A stretch of DNA of 64,000 nt from Kibdelosporangium aridum (GCF_900176515.1 NZ_FWXV01000007.1:496001-560000), one strand, 5' to 3'; shown: positions 9,030 to 18,149, counted from the stretch's first letter. Translations and numbers: made by a program. Notes: generated by a model not told the origin, from the sequence alone.

Positions 9030-9043
9030 TGGGAGCGCTCCCA
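9030..9043. promoter_or_regulatory. Perfect CebR operator upstream of GH48
   Basis: TGGGAGCGCTCCCA is identical to the box at 1624-1637. It lies 31 bp upstream of the GH48 start and 4 bp downstream of the candidate -10, a position where a repressor would block transcription. Confidence 0.9.
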
Positions 9044-9047
9044 GACG

Positions 9048-9076
9048 ACTGTAACGGTCACGAAACCATCTGGGAA
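9048..9076 (-). promoter_or_regulatory. Candidate promoter of GH48 gene
   Basis: On the minus strand TTCCCA (9076-9071) is followed after exactly 17 bp by TACAGT (9053-9048). The -35 matches consensus at four of six positions and the -10 at three or more. The CebR box immediately follows, consistent with repression at the start point. Confidence 0.5.
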
Positions 9077-9186
9077 GCCCGCCGCCGGTCAGACGCGTTG
9101 GCGAACGGCCTGAGCACCGTGCTGGGAGTACGTCCTAGCCGAGGAGGCCGCGGCCTGTTCCCGGTTCTTGTCGCATCTCGACAGTG

Positions 9187-9320
9187 GACACCGTGTCCAC
9201 CTTTGCAGCACGGTGAGTCTCACGTTCCGGCACCACGAAATCCCGGCCTACGTGCATGCCGGGGAATTTCATGGTGCGGGAATGGTGGACACGCGGTGCT
9301 GCGAAGGTGGACACGGTGTC
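9187..9320. repeat. 134-bp imperfect palindrome, MITE-like or large hairpin
   Basis: Outer arms 9187-9211 and 9296-9320 are inverted repeats with 24 of 25 bases matching (arm begins GACACCGTGTCCACC). Inside, a second imperfect pair (around 9229-9246 and 9258-9276) and a small GTGAGTCTCAC motif extend the symmetry, so most of the 134 bp can fold on itself. It lies in the non-coding gap between the GH48 promoter and the DUF4394 gene. No transposase is present. The short reading frames in it are products of the symmetry. It may be a non-autonomous mobile element remnant or an RNA hairpin. Confidence 0.6.
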
Positions 9321-9333
9321 GTACATGGGTGAA

Positions 9334-9373
9334 CCTGTCCCTGGCGGGGACGACTGGGTTCGCCAGGGACAGG
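9334..9373. terminator. Hairpin terminator downstream of DUF4394 gene
   Basis: A perfect 13-bp inverted repeat, CCTGTCCCTGGCG (9334-9346) and its complement (9361-9373), has a 14-base loop. It lies 21 bp beyond the stop of the minus-strand DUF4394 gene. There is no U-tract, as is common for actinobacterial terminators. Confidence 0.7.
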
Positions 9374-9394
9374 CTCGGCCGGTGGTGATCTGTC

Positions 9395-10264
9395 TCAGTT
9401 GGTGTCGAGTGCTACCGCGATGTCGGTGACCGGCAGGCCGGGCAACGGGAAGTCGCCGACCTTGGTCGCGGCTCCGGTCAGGATCTCCACGGTGTAGAGC
9501 GACCCGAAGGTGTTGCCGGTCATCTGGCCGACCAGGAACGCCGTGTTCGTCATCGTCTTGCCGCCGTTGAGGTCACTGTAGATGTCGTAGCCGGTGTCCA
9601 GGTTGAACGGAACCCCGAGTTTCCCGATCGGGGTCAGCGCTCCGTCGTTGGGCGGCAGCTGCAGGACTTCCTGGTCGTTCTTCGTGTCGATGTCGAACAG
9701 CAGGGTCTGGGTGTCGCCGTTCAGGTCGTTGTTCGTGTACGCCACCGCCGACACCCCGGTCAGCGACAGCGGCATGTCCTGGTTCGTAACGCCGCCGATC
9801 ACGTCGTGGCGGAGGTTCTGCCCTGTGTCACTGACGATCCGCAGACGGTCGGCGACCGGGTTGAAGTCGACGCCGAACGCGTTGCCTTGCAACGCGTACT
9901 GCAGCTGCGACACCCTCTTCAGCGTCGGCGGGTTGGGGTCGCCTGAGCTGGTCGGCAGGGTGACCGTGTAGATGCCGTTGTAGTTGCCGACCGCGTACAG
10001 CTTTCCGTCCTGCGGGCGGTAGTCCACGCCGACCACCGCTGTGTCGTTCCCGGTCAGACCGGCGATCTGCCGCACCCAGTCCAGTTGTCCCGGATTGTTC
10101 GTCTTGAACGCGCACATCACTGTGCCTTGGGACAGAATTCCGAACGCCTGCAAGCTGGGCACCGACGCCGCGGTGCTGCTCGCGGGCAGTCCGACCGCCA
10201 CAGCGGCCGCGGCGGCGACCGCGACGGCCGCCGCCGCTGCGCGCTTTCCGATTCGCAAACCCAT
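9395..10264 (-). CDS. Secreted DUF4394-domain protein
   Basis: This is a 289-residue exported protein. The ATG at 10264 is preceded by GAGGGG; a second ATG eight codons upstream is possible. The signal peptide is Ala/Val-rich (AAAAAVAVAAAAAVAVGLPA, about residues 10-33). The remainder matches the DUF4394 pattern as I know it: AVGVDYRPQDGKLYAVGN, then FGVDFNPVADRLRIVSDTGQNLR, AVAYTNND and a C-terminal LYTVEILTGAATKVG. These are repeated beta-strand blocks of a propeller-like fold. The biochemical role of the family is unknown. It follows the RTX-like gene with a 70-bp gap on the same strand and may share its transcript. Confidence 0.85.
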   Translation of the reverse strand: MGLRIGKRAAAAAVAVAAAAAVAVGLPASSTAASVPSLQAFGILSQGTVMCAFKTNNPGQLDWVRQIAGLTGNDTAVVGVDYRPQDGKLYAVGNYNGIYTVTLPTSSGDPNPPTLKRVSQLQYALQGNAFGVDFNPVADRLRIVSDTGQNLRHDVIGGVTNQDMPLSLTGVSAVAYTNNDLNGDTQTLLFDIDTKNDQEVLQLPPNDGALTPIGKLGVPFNLDTGYDIYSDLNGGKTMTNTAFLVGQMTGNTFGSLYTVEILTGAATKVGDFPLPGLPVTDIAVALDTN

Positions 10265-10334
10265 GTCTTTCCCCTCATCGTGCTCCATCGGGCCGCTTGA
10301 AGCTATTCGGGGCGACTGGACATGGGCTGAACGA

Positions 10335-10817
10335 TCAGGGCAGTTCGCAGTTGTAGACGATTTCCGCGACGCACCGGTCGATGCCTGGACCACCGTCCAC
10401 TGTGTCATGACCGGGGCCGCCGACAAGTGTGTCGTTGCCGTCGTCGCCGTGCAGCACGTCGTTCCCCATTCCGCCGGTGATGTGGTCATTGCCCTGTCCG
10501 CCGAGCACCCCGGCCCGGCCTGGCGAGTACTCGACAGGGTTACTGTGCGCGAACACGTCCGCGCCCGCACCGAGGCAGGCGACCACCCGGTTCGGGCTCG
10601 CTTCGGAGAAAATGAAGTCGTCACCCTCTCTTGCGTCCACCACGTCCGCTGGCCCGGTCCAATAGACGTCGTCACCCTCCGTGCCCGTCCAGCGAACCGA
10701 GAACGGCACTCCGGTCACCGGGTCGAGGCACGTGCTCGGCGTCATCTCGGCGGTGGCGGTCGGTGTCGCAAGCGTCGCCACAGCCACAGCGGCGATCAGG
10801 ACGAACGAAAGTTTCAC
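10335..10817 (-). CDS. Secreted RTX-like calcium-binding repeat protein
   Basis: This 160-residue exported protein starts at the GTG at 10817, preceded by a strong GGAGGAGGAG site. The signal peptide is VKLSFVLIAAVAVATLATPT. The C-terminal half carries several hemolysin-type nonapeptide repeats of the GGxGxDxL form (GGQGNDHITGGMGND, GDDGNDTLVGGPGHD), which bind calcium and fold as a beta-roll. A less regular GTEGDDVYWTGPADV block is found earlier. Two cysteines lie near the C-terminus. No enzymatic domain is visible. It diverges from the SARP gene at 10964 with a 146-bp gap in which I see no clear promoter. Confidence 0.82.
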   Translation of the reverse strand: MKLSFVLIAAVAVATLATPTATAEMTPSTCLDPVTGVPFSVRWTGTEGDDVYWTGPADVVDAREGDDFIFSEASPNRVVACLGAGADVFAHSNPVEYSPGRAGVLGGQGNDHITGGMGNDVLHGDDGNDTLVGGPGHDTVDGGPGIDRCVAEIVYNCELP

Positions 10818-10963
10818 TAAATTCTCCTCCTCCAAATGGCGGCATGGCATTTCTCGTCCCCCTTGCCACACCAGCGGCGCCCTCATAACGTCGCCACCAC
10901 AGATTGGTCATCGCGACTGGATGAGATCTGAACGACGACTGGACGCGGTGGAGGTGGGACACG

Positions 10964-13849
10964 TTGCGGATCCAGGTGCTGGGGCCGGTCCGGGCGTGGC
11001 GGGACAACGGTGACCAGGTCGATCTCGGGCCGGTCGGACAGCGGGCGGTGCTCGGGCTGCTCGCGTTGAACGGCGGCCAGGGCATGTCCCGTGCCGACCT
11101 GATCGACGCCGTGTGGGGACAGCGCCCACCTGCCAGTGCCGTGAACATCCTGCAGACCAGGGTGAAGCACCTGCGGCGGCTGCTGGAACCCGATCGTCCG
11201 CCGAGAGCAGGAAGCACTGCTCTGCCACGCGCAGGCGACGGCTACGCCTTGCGGATCACCACGGACCTCACCCGTTTCCGCAAGCTGGCAACGACTTCCG
11301 ACGCGCACGTGCTCAAGCAGGCGCTGGACTTGTGGCACGGTCCACCCCTCGCGGACATCCCGACGCTCGCCGACCACCCGGCAGTTCTTGCGGTGTCGAA
11401 AGAACGACAGGCCGCGATCGCGCGCTACGGGGAGATGATGATCTCGCTCGGCAGTGCCGCCGAGGCGTTGTCGGTGCTGGAAGAGGCCGCCACCGAACAG
11501 CCTCTTGACGAAGCCGTGCAGGCACGGTTGATCAGGGCGTATCAAGCCGCTGGCAGGCGCGCGCAGGCTTTCGAGGTATTCCATGCGATTCGCAGGCGCC
11601 TTGCCGACGAACTGGGTGTCGTACCTGGTCCCGAGCTGACTGCGGCACACGAAGAGGTGCTGCACGAGGACATCCCGGTCACCGCCAGCCGCCCGGTTCC
11701 CAACCAGTTGCCCGCGGACGTGCCCGGCTTCACCGGCCGCGACGCCGAGCTGTCCGAAATGGACGAGCGGCTGGCCGGCCCTGGCATGCCGATCTGCGTG
11801 ATCTCCGGGACGGCCGGCGTTGGCAAGACGGCGTTGGCCATCCACAGCGCTCACCGGATCCGCAAGCGTTTCCCTGACGGCCAGCTGTACGTCGACCTGC
11901 AGGGTTACTCCCCTGGCCGTCCTGTCACGGCTCTCGATGCGCTCGGGCGGTTCCTCAACGCGCTTGGTGTGCCCGGTGCGGAAGTCTCGCTGGACGTGGC
12001 CGACCGTGCCTCGCGGTTCCGCACTGAGCTGGCCGGACGCCGAATGCTTGTCGTGCTGGACAACGCCAACTCGGTCGAGCAGATCCGGCCGCTGCTGCCC
12101 GGCACGGAGTCCTCCGCGGTCATCGTGACCAGCCGCGACAGCCTGGCGGGCCTGGTCGCGTTGCACGGCGCCCATCGGCTGGACCTGGATCTGTTGCCCG
12201 CAGCCGAGGCACAGCAACTTCTCCGCGACCTGATCGGTGCGGACTCCGAGTCGATCGTCGTCCTGGCCGAGCAATGCGCGCGGTTGCCGCTCGCGTTGCG
12301 GGTCGCGGCCGAACTGGCCATCAGCCGTAGCGGTCCGTTGCACGAACTGGTGCAGGAATTGGCGGATCAGCAGCGCAGGCTGGAAATACTGGACGCCGGC
12401 GGCGACGACCGAGCCGCCGTGCGCGCCGTGTTCTCCCGCTCCTACGAGCATTTGCCCGTCGACTCGGCCCGCGCGTTCCGCCTGATCGGCATTCATCCCG
12501 GCGCCCGCGTGGATCCCTACGTCCTCGCAGCGCTCGCCGAAGCCAGCCTTGACGACGCACGCCGGACGCTAGACCAGTTGGCCCGAGCCCATTTGACGCA
12601 ACCTGACGGATCGACCCACGACCTGCTGAAGGCCTACGCCGTCCAGTTGGCAGAGCAGGAAGACTCGGCTGACGAACGAAAAGCGGCGCTGGTCCGGGTT
12701 TTCGACTACTACCTCGCCGCGTCCATGGCCGCGATGCATGTGCTGCACCCGAAGCACCACGACGATCCTGGCCCCTACATCCGGCCTCTGCCAGACGCCG
12801 AGGCAGCACGGGAATGGCTGGACGCTGAGTTGCCCACACTGATCGCGCTGTCGGCGTACGGCTGGCCTTCGTACACAACCAAGTTGGCCACCACGCTTCA
12901 CCGTTACCTCGACGGCGGCCGCTATGCCGAAGCGCTCGTCATCCATGGCCATGCGCTCAAAGCCGCAGACAACGCGACTGATCGTGCCCACGCGTTGACC
13001 AATCTCGGCACGGTCCTGTGGCGGGCAGCGCGCTACTCCGATTCCGCCGATCATCTGACCCAGGCACTTGAGCTGTATCGACAGCAGAACGACCTGAGCG
13101 GGCAAGCGCGTGTGCTGACCAACCTGGGAGTGGTCGACGAACGGCTCAGCCGGTACGAACAGGCCGAGGACCACCAACGCCGTGCGCTGGCCATCTACCA
13201 CGAGCTCGGCGATCAACTCGGCGAAGTCCAGACCCACGTGAGTCTCGGGATCATCGACGAGCGCCGAGGCAAGTTCTCGTCCGCCGCCGAGCATCTCAGC
13301 GCCGCGCTGGAACTGTGCCGGACGATCGGTTACACATCGGGCGAGGCGTATGCCCTGCTTAACCTCGGTTACGTCGACAAGAGGATGGACCAGTACACGG
13401 CGGCGGGCGAGCACTTCAGCCAAGCCATGGACCTGTTCAAACAGTTGGGCGAACGCCGAGGAGAGGCGTACGCGCTGACCAATCTGGGAGAACTGGATGT
13501 GCGGCGAAGCCAGCCCCAGGTGGCGATCGACCGGCACTTGGCCGCCATCGCGCTGTTCGGCGAAGTCGGTGAACAGCGAGGTCTGGTGACTGCGTTGAAC
13601 GGCCTTGGCGAAGCCCTGTTCGCAATTCGTCGCAGCATCGACGCACGCGCCCGGTACACGGCCGCACTGTCGCTTGCCGTCGAAACGGGCGACGAGGACG
13701 AGGAAGCACGCGCCCACAACGGGTTGGCGCACACGTACCGGCTGGCCGGTGACGGCGCGCAAGCACGTGACCATTGGGAGAAGGCGCTGGAGCTCTACAC
13801 CAAGCTGGATGACCCGCAGGCCGAGAACGTCCGGGCGCAGCTGTTGTGA
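10964..13849 (+). CDS. SARP-type regulator with STAND NTPase and TPR domains (first of tandem pair)
   Basis: This is a 961-residue AfsR-like regulator. The TTG at 10964 has a GGAGGTGG site upstream and begins the conserved RIQVLGPVRAW. Domains in order: OmpR-type winged helix (about 1-90), bacterial transcriptional activator domain (about 95-240), NB-ARC/STAND NTPase with P-loop GTAGVGKT (Lys288) to about 560, and tetratricopeptide repeats (about 660-961) rich in LTNLG motifs. SARP proteins bind direct repeats overlapping the -35 of target promoters. The NTPase and TPR parts act as a ligand- or partner-gated switch. The gene overlaps the next paralogue by 4 bp (GTGA). No biosynthetic gene cluster is next to it, so the target is unknown. 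Confidence 0.9.
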   Translation: MRIQVLGPVRAWRDNGDQVDLGPVGQRAVLGLLALNGGQGMSRADLIDAVWGQRPPASAVNILQTRVKHLRRLLEPDRPPRAGSTALPRAGDGYALRITTDLTRFRKLATTSDAHVLKQALDLWHGPPLADIPTLADHPAVLAVSKERQAAIARYGEMMISLGSAAEALSVLEEAATEQPLDEAVQARLIRAYQAAGRRAQAFEVFHAIRRRLADELGVVPGPELTAAHEEVLHEDIPVTASRPVPNQLPADVPGFTGRDAELSEMDERLAGPGMPICVISGTAGVGKTALAIHSAHRIRKRFPDGQLYVDLQGYSPGRPVTALDALGRFLNALGVPGAEVSLDVADRASRFRTELAGRRMLVVLDNANSVEQIRPLLPGTESSAVIVTSRDSLAGLVALHGAHRLDLDLLPAAEAQQLLRDLIGADSESIVVLAEQCARLPLALRVAAELAISRSGPLHELVQELADQQRRLEILDAGGDDRAAVRAVFSRSYEHLPVDSARAFRLIGIHPGARVDPYVLAALAEASLDDARRTLDQLARAHLTQPDGSTHDLLKAYAVQLAEQEDSADERKAALVRVFDYYLAASMAAMHVLHPKHHDDPGPYIRPLPDAEAAREWLDAELPTLIALSAYGWPSYTTKLATTLHRYLDGGRYAEALVIHGHALKAADNATDRAHALTNLGTVLWRAARYSDSADHLTQALELYRQQNDLSGQARVLTNLGVVDERLSRYEQAEDHQRRALAIYHELGDQLGEVQTHVSLGIIDERRGKFSSAAEHLSAALELCRTIGYTSGEAYALLNLGYVDKRMDQYTAAGEHFSQAMDLFKQLGERRGEAYALTNLGELDVRRSQPQVAIDRHLAAIALFGEVGEQRGLVTALNGLGEALFAIRRSIDARARYTAALSLAVETGDEDEEARAHNGLAHTYRLAGDGAQARDHWEKALELYTKLDDPQAENVRAQLL

Positions 13850-16515
13850 TCAGGATCCAGGTACTCGGACCACTGCGGGTCTGGCGGGACGGCACTCTGC
13901 TCGACCTCGGTTCGGCGGGTGTCCGTGCGCTGCTTGGCTTGCTCGCGCTCAACAGCGGGCAACCGACGTCCCGCGCGGACATCGTCGAGGCCTTGTGGCG
14001 TGATCAGCCGCCGCCCAGTGCGTCGAACGTCATCCAGACGTACATCCGGACCCTGCGACGACTGCTGGAACCCGGCCGGCAAGCATACGGCCACAGCTCC
14101 TATCTGCCTCGCATCGGCGATGGATACGCCTTGCGGGTACCGGACCTCGATGTCCTCCGGTTCAAACAACTGCTTGCTTCGCGTCACGACGCCGAAGCGC
14201 TGCGGCTGTGGCACGGTACGCCGCTCGCCGACGTCCCGGCTCTGGCCGGTCACAAGAAGGTCCTCGCGCTGATCGAACAACGCCGGGCCGCCCTCGCCCG
14301 CTACGGTGACCTCCGGATCACGGCAGGAGCGGCACATGAAGTCGTCACGCTTCTTGAGGACGCTGCCGCTGACCAACCGCTGGACGAAGCCGCGCTCGCT
14401 CGCCTGATCCGTGCGTACCAGGCCGTCGGCCGCAGGGCGCAGGCGTTCAGGACGTATCACACCGCGCGCCGAAAGCTCGCCGAGGAACTCGGTGTCGACC
14501 CGGGTCCCGAACTGGCGGGCGCGTACGCCGAACTGGTGACGCACGCCAAGCCTGCCCCGGCGCAACTACCGGCGGACGTCGGCGGCTTCACCGGCCGGGC
14601 AGCGGAACTGTACGGACTGGACAAAGCACTGGCCGACCATGGCCCCACAGGTCTGCTGTGCGTCATCTCGGGTAGTGCGGGCGTCGGCAAAACAGCGTTG
14701 GCAGTCCGATTCGGACACCAAGCCCGCAAACGCTTTCCCGGCGGGCAGCTGTACATCGACCTGCGCGGGTTCGACTCTGAGCAGCCGTTGTCAGCCGATG
14801 ACGCGCTCGCCCGGCTGCTGAACACGCTCGAGGCACAGCAATTCCACGAAGCAATCACCGGCAAACGCGTGCTCTTGGTGCTGGACAACGTCGGCTCGGC
14901 TGACCAGATCGCACCGCTGCTGCCCTGTCCGCCCTCCTGCACGATGGTGGTCACCAGCCGTGACACATTGCCCGACCTGAGCGCACACCACCGCGTCGAA
15001 CTGGACGTACTGTCCCAACAGGACGCACTCACCCTGCTGACCAAGATGATCGGCACACGCACGCAAGCCGAACCTCAAGCGGCGGAGGCACTTATCGCGC
15101 AATGCGCCCAGTTGCCGCTGGCGTTGCGGGTCGCCGCGGAACTCGTCGTGTCCAGGGCGACCACGAGTCTGTCCACATTGGTCGAAGAGTTGGCTGACCG
15201 AGGCAGGCGGCTGATGTTGCTCGACGGCGGCGGCGATCAACGGGCCGCGGTCCGTGAGGTGTTCTCGTGGTCGTACCGGCATCTGAGTTTCGAGGCGGCC
15301 CGTGCGTTCCGGCTACTTGGCCTGCACCCGGGCCTGGACATCGACATCACGGCGGCGGCCGCACTGTTCGGTACCGAGATCGCCAAGGCATCCCTGCTGC
15401 TCGAAGTTCTCGGGCGGGCGCACCTCGTGCACACGACAGCACCCGGCCGGTGGGGAATGCACGATCTGCTGCGTGCGTTCGCCGCCGACCTGGCCGAGGA
15501 CAACCAAGCGACCCAACGACTGTTCGACCACTACGTGAACACAGCCGAAGCCATGTCGGCTCCGCTTGATCAGGCAAGCCGGGCCTGGCTGGACGCGGAA
15601 CTGCCCAACCTGACGGCGATCTGCACCCACATGGCGGCTGGGCACATCGTTCGCCTGGCGACCGCGCTCTACCGTTACCTGGACGGAGGCAGGCACGCCG
15701 AAGCACTCACCATTCACTCGTATGCCGAACAAGCAGCCGTGCGGTTGAACGATCTGTCCGCCCAGGCGCACGCCGTGACCAACTTGGGTTCGGTCCACTG
15801 GCAGCTAGGCCGTTACGAAGACGCCGCCACGCACTACCGACGAGCCCTCGACATCCACCTCAAAGCCTCAGACCAGGCAGGCGCGGCCCGTGCCCTGACC
15901 CGCCTTGGCAACGTCGAGGAGCAAACCGGACGGTACGAGCAAGCCGCCGAGCACCATGCGCAAGCGTTAGCGCATGCCCGCGCGGCAGAGCACCCGAGCG
16001 GCGAAGCCCGGGCACTGACCAACCTCGGCATCGTCAACGAACGCTTGGGCAACCTCGACACGGCCGCAACCCTGCATGAACAAGCGCTCAACCGCTTCCT
16101 GCGGCTGGGTGACTGGGTGGGCGAGGCGGTGGCCCGAACCAGACTCGGCATGATCGCGATGCGCACCGGCGCCCACGACCGCGCGATGCAGGAGCACGAA
16201 CGTGCACTCGCCATCTCACGCGAATCAGGGCACCTGCGCGGCGAGGCACACTCGCTGATCAATATCGGCGACGTGCACCGGAGTGGCGGCAGGTACACGC
16301 AGGCCGCAGCGCATTACCGGGACGCACTGGAGCTCTGCGAGCTGACCGGCCACGAATACGGCCGCGCCACAGCCCTGAACGGCCTCGGCGACGCACTCGG
16401 CAGCACCGGGATGATCGCCGAGGCCCGTCAGCACTACGCCGAAGCTCTGGCCATCGCCGTCAAGATAGGCGACCTGGACGAACAAGGCCGCGCCCACACC
16501 GGCCTCGCCCGATGA
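13846..16515 (+). CDS. SARP-type regulator with STAND NTPase and TPR domains (second of tandem pair)
   Basis: This 889-residue paralogue of the preceding gene has the same layout: winged helix (1-85), transcriptional activator domain (about 90-230), NB-ARC with GSAGVGKT (Lys282), and TPRs (about 610-889). The GTG start overlaps the previous stop, so translation is probably coupled and the two may form a heteromer. The N-terminal and NTPase segments are closely related to those of its neighbour (for example LQTRVKHLRRLLEP against IQTYIRTLRRLLEP), pointing to tandem duplication. It is about 70 residues shorter, mainly in the NTPase-to-TPR region. It converges on the lipoprotein gene at 16523 with only 7 bp between stops and no evident terminator. 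Confidence 0.9.
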   Translation: MIRIQVLGPLRVWRDGTLLDLGSAGVRALLGLLALNSGQPTSRADIVEALWRDQPPPSASNVIQTYIRTLRRLLEPGRQAYGHSSYLPRIGDGYALRVPDLDVLRFKQLLASRHDAEALRLWHGTPLADVPALAGHKKVLALIEQRRAALARYGDLRITAGAAHEVVTLLEDAAADQPLDEAALARLIRAYQAVGRRAQAFRTYHTARRKLAEELGVDPGPELAGAYAELVTHAKPAPAQLPADVGGFTGRAAELYGLDKALADHGPTGLLCVISGSAGVGKTALAVRFGHQARKRFPGGQLYIDLRGFDSEQPLSADDALARLLNTLEAQQFHEAITGKRVLLVLDNVGSADQIAPLLPCPPSCTMVVTSRDTLPDLSAHHRVELDVLSQQDALTLLTKMIGTRTQAEPQAAEALIAQCAQLPLALRVAAELVVSRATTSLSTLVEELADRGRRLMLLDGGGDQRAAVREVFSWSYRHLSFEAARAFRLLGLHPGLDIDITAAAALFGTEIAKASLLLEVLGRAHLVHTTAPGRWGMHDLLRAFAADLAEDNQATQRLFDHYVNTAEAMSAPLDQASRAWLDAELPNLTAICTHMAAGHIVRLATALYRYLDGGRHAEALTIHSYAEQAAVRLNDLSAQAHAVTNLGSVHWQLGRYEDAATHYRRALDIHLKASDQAGAARALTRLGNVEEQTGRYEQAAEHHAQALAHARAAEHPSGEARALTNLGIVNERLGNLDTAATLHEQALNRFLRLGDWVGEAVARTRLGMIAMRTGAHDRAMQEHERALAISRESGHLRGEAHSLINIGDVHRSGGRYTQAAAHYRDALELCELTGHEYGRATALNGLGDALGSTGMIAEARQHYAEALAIAVKIGDLDEQGRAHTGLAR

Positions 16516-16522
16516 GGATGTG

Positions 16523-18127
16523 TCACTGGGAGCGCATGGCTTCCTCGAATTCCTTGCGGACTTGGTCGCCGCCTGTCGATCGCCAATTCCGGACGACGTC
16601 ATCCCATGCGGACACCGGCTTGCGACCGCTGAGGATGTCGTTCTGGCCATCGTTGATGATCGTGCCGAGTTGGCCTTGTTTGCGGGACCATGCGTCGGAG
16701 AACAGGCTCACTGTGGGGTCGGCGACGGCGGTCGGGATGATCGAGGCTTGGTACTCGTACGACTTGCGGGTCGCGTCCGGGTTGCCTGGTACGAAGATCA
16801 CGTCCGGTGAGTCCACGATGTACCGGACGCCCAGCGCGGTCTGCGTCACGCCTGCTTGGGTCTGCTGTGGACCTCCGTCCTTCATCGCATAGTGTGTCCC
16901 GGCGATTCCGTACTTGCGGAAGAGGTACTCCTGCGTTCCGAAGGGTGCCGCGAGCCAGTTGCACAGCTGCAGCAATTGCCGGGCGCGGCCTTCGTCGGTC
17001 TTCTTCATCACCGTGAAGTTGTTGGTGGCCTGCGCCTGCCATGTTGCTGCCCATCCGCCGCCGTTGTACTTCGGGGGGCGCATTCCTGAGATCGCGAAGC
17101 TTGGGCCGGCGATGTTCTCCGCGTAGAACTGGGGCCATGCGGTGTATCGGTCAAAGATGAGCAGTGCGATACCTGCGTTGAACCACTTCTTCACGGGGGC
17201 GTTGTTCGTGAAGCTGTCCGGGTGCACCGTGCCCGAGGCGACCAGTTGGGCGCAGTCCGCGAGCGCTTGTTTGAATTCCTCGTACTCGTAGCGGGACTTC
17301 AGCTTTCCACCTTCGTCACGCCACCGCCACGGCAGGTCGAGCATCTGCGAGACGTAGTCGGTCGGCGCCTGTGCCAGCGCCCACCGATTGGGTCCGCTGA
17401 CCTGCTTGCACAGATCCCGGAACTCCGCGAAGCTGCCGGGGTTCGGGTTGACGCCAAAGCTCGCCAGCAGGTCGTCCCGCCGGAACATCAGGCTCCCGCC
17501 AACGCCACGCGACACCGGAAGCCCGTAGATCCCGCCGTTGTACCGGCAGTCTTTCCACGCCGCCGTAGGCAGGTTCGCCAGGAACGGGTATTCCTTGGCC
17601 GCGTCACCCGCCAGGTAGGGCGTCAGGTCCTGGCACTTGCTGGCCATCCACGCAGGCAGATTGGCCACACCCGCAGGCAAGCCGTTCGGCGTGTACAAGG
17701 CGGGCACGATCAGGTCAGGCAGGTCGTCACCGGCCACCAGGGTGGCGAACTTCGTTGCCATGTCGGCGTTCGGCACGATCGTGAGCCGCAGATCGGCGCC
17801 GATCCGGCGGTTGAGCTCCTGCCAGTACGGATTCTGGTCCACAGCAGGCGGAACGGGCGATCCCGTCAGCACGAAGGCCGACACCGACCCGCCGTTCATC
17901 GGGGGCGTGTTGAACGCCTTCACCGGCGGCTCTGGATACTTCAAGAACGCGTCAAGCAGCCCTTGCTCGTTGCCTTTCAGATCCGGCTGGATTCCGGGAT
18001 ACGGCGTGTACGTCGGCAGTTTGATCCCAGTGACGGTTTGTTCGGGGTTGCCGTTCGACCCGCTACTGCAGCCGGCGACCGCGGTCGCGACAGCACCGGT
18101 CAGGAACAAGCGGCGGTTCACGGACAT
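16523..18127 (-). CDS. Large extracellular sugar-binding lipoprotein (LipO/YtcQ type)
   Basis: This 534-residue solute-binding lipoprotein has an N-terminus with an arginine pair (NRRLFLTG) and a lipobox ending at Cys20 (AVAGC). It may therefore use the Tat or Sec route. The size and the motif pattern (NPYWQELNRRIGADL, FAEFRDLCKQV, GDDLPDLI) match the long LipO-type binding proteins that pair with LplB/LplC permeases. It is the last gene of the minus-strand operon that starts at 26500, 22 bp after the LplC-like permease. The ligand is probably an oligosaccharide or aldouronate from xylan, inferred only from the operon. Confidence 0.85.
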   Translation of the reverse strand: MSVNRRLFLTGAVATAVAGCSSGSNGNPEQTVTGIKLPTYTPYPGIQPDLKGNEQGLLDAFLKYPEPPVKAFNTPPMNGGSVSAFVLTGSPVPPAVDQNPYWQELNRRIGADLRLTIVPNADMATKFATLVAGDDLPDLIVPALYTPNGLPAGVANLPAWMASKCQDLTPYLAGDAAKEYPFLANLPTAAWKDCRYNGGIYGLPVSRGVGGSLMFRRDDLLASFGVNPNPGSFAEFRDLCKQVSGPNRWALAQAPTDYVSQMLDLPWRWRDEGGKLKSRYEYEEFKQALADCAQLVASGTVHPDSFTNNAPVKKWFNAGIALLIFDRYTAWPQFYAENIAGPSFAISGMRPPKYNGGGWAATWQAQATNNFTVMKKTDEGRARQLLQLCNWLAAPFGTQEYLFRKYGIAGTHYAMKDGGPQQTQAGVTQTALGVRYIVDSPDVIFVPGNPDATRKSYEYQASIIPTAVADPTVSLFSDAWSRKQGQLGTIINDGQNDILSGRKPVSAWDDVVRNWRSTGGDQVRKEFEEAMRSQ

Positions 18128-18149
18128 CGTTGTCTCCTTCGCTCGATGA

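Noticed and set aside
9098..9388. Short open frames in the gap upstream of DUF4394
   Set aside because: They run through the palindrome and terminator, have no ribosome site and encode no recognisable protein.
10883..12496. 537-codon antisense frame over the first SARP gene
   Set aside because: It is a shadow of a well-supported regulator; no domain, no ribosome site.
10964..16515. SARP pair as sign of an antibiotic cluster
   Set aside because: No polyketide, peptide or other biosynthetic core genes are seen in the window, so no cluster is called.
16528..16541. TGGGAGCGCATGGC resembling a CebR box
   Set aside because: Only the left half matches and it lies inside the 3' end of a lipoprotein gene between convergent stops, not at a promoter.
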